Source: Oscillospiraceae bacterium
GTDB taxonomy: Bacteria > Bacillota > Clostridia > Oscillospirales > Ruminococcaceae
Reading direction: 5' to 3'
Length of the DNA stretch: 5,900 nt
NCBI GenBank assembly: GCA_900768245.1
Contig: CAAGCE010000120.1
Location: forward strand, 1 to 5,900
This document shows positions 5,062 to 5,900 of the stretch, piece by piece (the first letter of the stretch is position 1; each line of letters opens with the position of its first letter). A program made the position numbers and the translations under genes. A model generated the notes under the pieces. That model made no database searches. It had not been told where the DNA came from and was given only the letters and a program-made list of their open reading frames with translations.

Positions 5062-5664
5062 ATGCTCGATACAGCAATTGAAAGTGCAAGAGCTGCCGAA
5101 AGCGGCGTCAGCGATATGGTGCTCGAAAATGAAATTTTACAGTCCGGTGACTGTTCAAGGCTGGACTTTGAACGTATGAGATTTACAAAATGCCGTTTTA
5201 CCGACTGCAATTTCACCGGGGCGGGATTTTATGACACGGTGTTTGAAAATTGCCTTTTTTCAGGGTGCAGATTTGAAAATTCATACTTCAGGGACAGCAC
5301 CTTTTCTTTCTGCAAGGGTGACGGAAGTATTTTCAGGCAAAGTGTTTTCCGTGGGCTGAAAGCCGAAAACAGCTCCTTCTGCTACGGTGATTTTGCGGAA
5401 GCAATGTGGGACGGCTGCATTGTCCGTGACTGTGAAATGCGTGATGCGTTTATGTCGGAATGCAAGCTGAAAAAAGCTGAATTCAATGGCGTAAATTTCA
5501 CTCACACCGATTTTTTCGGAACTATGCTGAATGGGCAGGATCTTTCCGACTGTATCATTGACGGCATAATGGTCTCGGAACATTTCTCGGAGTTAAAAGG
5601 TCTTAAAGTAAACGCTATGCAGGCGGCTGACCTTGCCTGTATGCTTGGCATTAAAATAGTATAG
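5062..5664 (+). CDS. Cysteine-rich pentapeptide-repeat protein with Qnr-like C-terminus
   Basis: A 200-residue soluble protein. From F36 to V171 a bulky hydrophobic residue, usually Phe, recurs every fifth position for 28 consecutive pentads (exceptions G86 and A101). This predicts a seven-coil right-handed quadrilateral beta-helix without the loops that interrupt Gram-negative QnrB. The C-terminal LKGLKVNAMQAADLACMLGIKIV segment (178-200) resembles the Qnr ending (GVKLDNYQASLLMERLGI...), the helix that mediates dimerisation there. Qnr proteins mimic DNA and protect gyrase from quinolones; this protein's surface is less acidic than I would expect for a strong mimic, so that role is only a possibility. 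Twelve cysteines are present, nine at the position two before the central residue. The start at ATG 5062 is set by GGAGG. The gene follows the FapA gene by 63 bp and is probably read from the same promoter. Family certain, function uncertain. Confidence 0.87.
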   Translation: MLDTAIESARAAESGVSDMVLENEILQSGDCSRLDFERMRFTKCRFTDCNFTGAGFYDTVFENCLFSGCRFENSYFRDSTFSFCKGDGSIFRQSVFRGLKAENSSFCYGDFAEAMWDGCIVRDCEMRDAFMSECKLKKAEFNGVNFTHTDFFGTMLNGQDLSDCIIDGIMVSEHFSELKGLKVNAMQAADLACMLGIKIV

Positions 5665-5716
5665 CCTGTGCATTGTGTCAGCATTTTTAAAGCCAGGATC
5701 GGACATTCCCAAATTT

Positions 5717-5768
5717 AAAAAGCTCCCGAACCATTTTTTGTGCGGTTCGGAAGCTTTTTTATTTTTTT
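5717..5768 (+). terminator. Rho-independent terminator after the pentapeptide gene
   Basis: CCGAACC (5726-5732) pairs with GGTTCGG (5744-5750). One C/A mismatch follows, then the stem continues as AGCT (5721-5724) with AGCT (5752-5755) and A/T pairs outward. The loop is 11 nt, and the T-tract runs from 5755 to 5768 with one interruption. The A-run at 5717-5721 could also make it work in the opposite direction for a gene beyond the window. It closes the FapA-pentapeptide transcription unit. Confidence 0.9.
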
Positions 5769-5786
5769 GGGGGGCGGCGGCATTTA

Positions 5787-5900
5787 ATACTAATAACCAT
5801 TTGTTCTATGGATAAAGACGGTGGATAGAATACGTCCAATCAAAGAAAACGACCGCAGACAGGCTGCCGCCTTTCAAGGGAGTTTGATGCAGAGTGGGCG
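5787..5900. repeat. MITE-like foldback element, copy 2, cut by the window end
   Basis: This is the first 114 bases of the same element as at 1542-1702, in the same orientation, with two differences: A at 5818 for G1573, and G at 5896 for T1651. The left arm ATACTAATAACCATTT is intact; the right arm lies beyond the window. It begins 18 bases after the terminator T-tract of the pentapeptide gene and is preceded by the GGGCGGCGGCATT motif (5772-5784). No gene is seen in 5769-5900. Confidence 0.88.

Noticed and set aside
289..5664. The four genes as a novel defence or mobile system
   Set aside because: No nuclease, helicase, toxin, transposase or nucleotide-sensing effector is present. The genes belong to common metabolic, signalling and structural families and lie in at least three transcription units.

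Overview
The window looks like chromosomal sequence from a low-to-mid GC Gram-positive anaerobe, most likely a Clostridia gut commensal of the Ruminococcus/Oscillospiraceae type. The basis is purine-rich Shine-Dalgarno (SD) sites, sigma-A promoters with extended -10 boxes, U-tract terminators, the protein families present and dispersed palindromic repeats in the intergenic gaps. The genus is a judgement from style, not a database match. I see no rRNA, tRNA, CRISPR array, transposase or phage gene.

Layout. Positions 1-240 are non-coding and full of nested inverted repeats that read like a dispersed intergenic repeat. A terminator (242-281) ends a minus-strand gene at 289-1497 for a saccharopine-dehydrogenase-family enzyme, best read as carboxynorspermidine dehydrogenase (polyamine synthesis). 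Its likely promoter (1718-1746) is separated from the gene by a 161-bp palindromic, MITE-like element (1542-1702), so its mRNA should carry a very long hairpin in a leader of about 214 nt. Next on the minus strand is a four-helix membrane GGDEF-EAL protein (1769-3415), a probable cyclic-di-GMP cyclase/phosphodiesterase. It is divergent from a plus-strand FapA/DUF342 beta-helix protein (3601-4998). The two divergent promoters are near twins (TGCTATAATAA at the -10, 17-bp spacers). A 10-bp hairpin separates the FapA gene from a cysteine-rich pentapeptide-repeat protein with a Qnr-like C-terminus (5062-5664). A strong terminator follows (5717-5768), and then a second, nearly identical copy of the palindromic element runs off the window end (5787-5900).

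How the parts relate. The four genes look like housekeeping or signalling genes rather than one known system. A polyamine enzyme beside a GGDEF-EAL protein recalls the norspermidine/c-di-GMP link known in Vibrio, but here that rests only on adjacency. The most unusual signals are non-coding: the two direct copies of the foldback element bracketing the three-gene block, one of them in a leader; and a shared GGGCGGCGGCATT motif just past both terminators. Among the proteins, the notable point is an unbroken 28-pentad beta-helix with a cysteine ladder.
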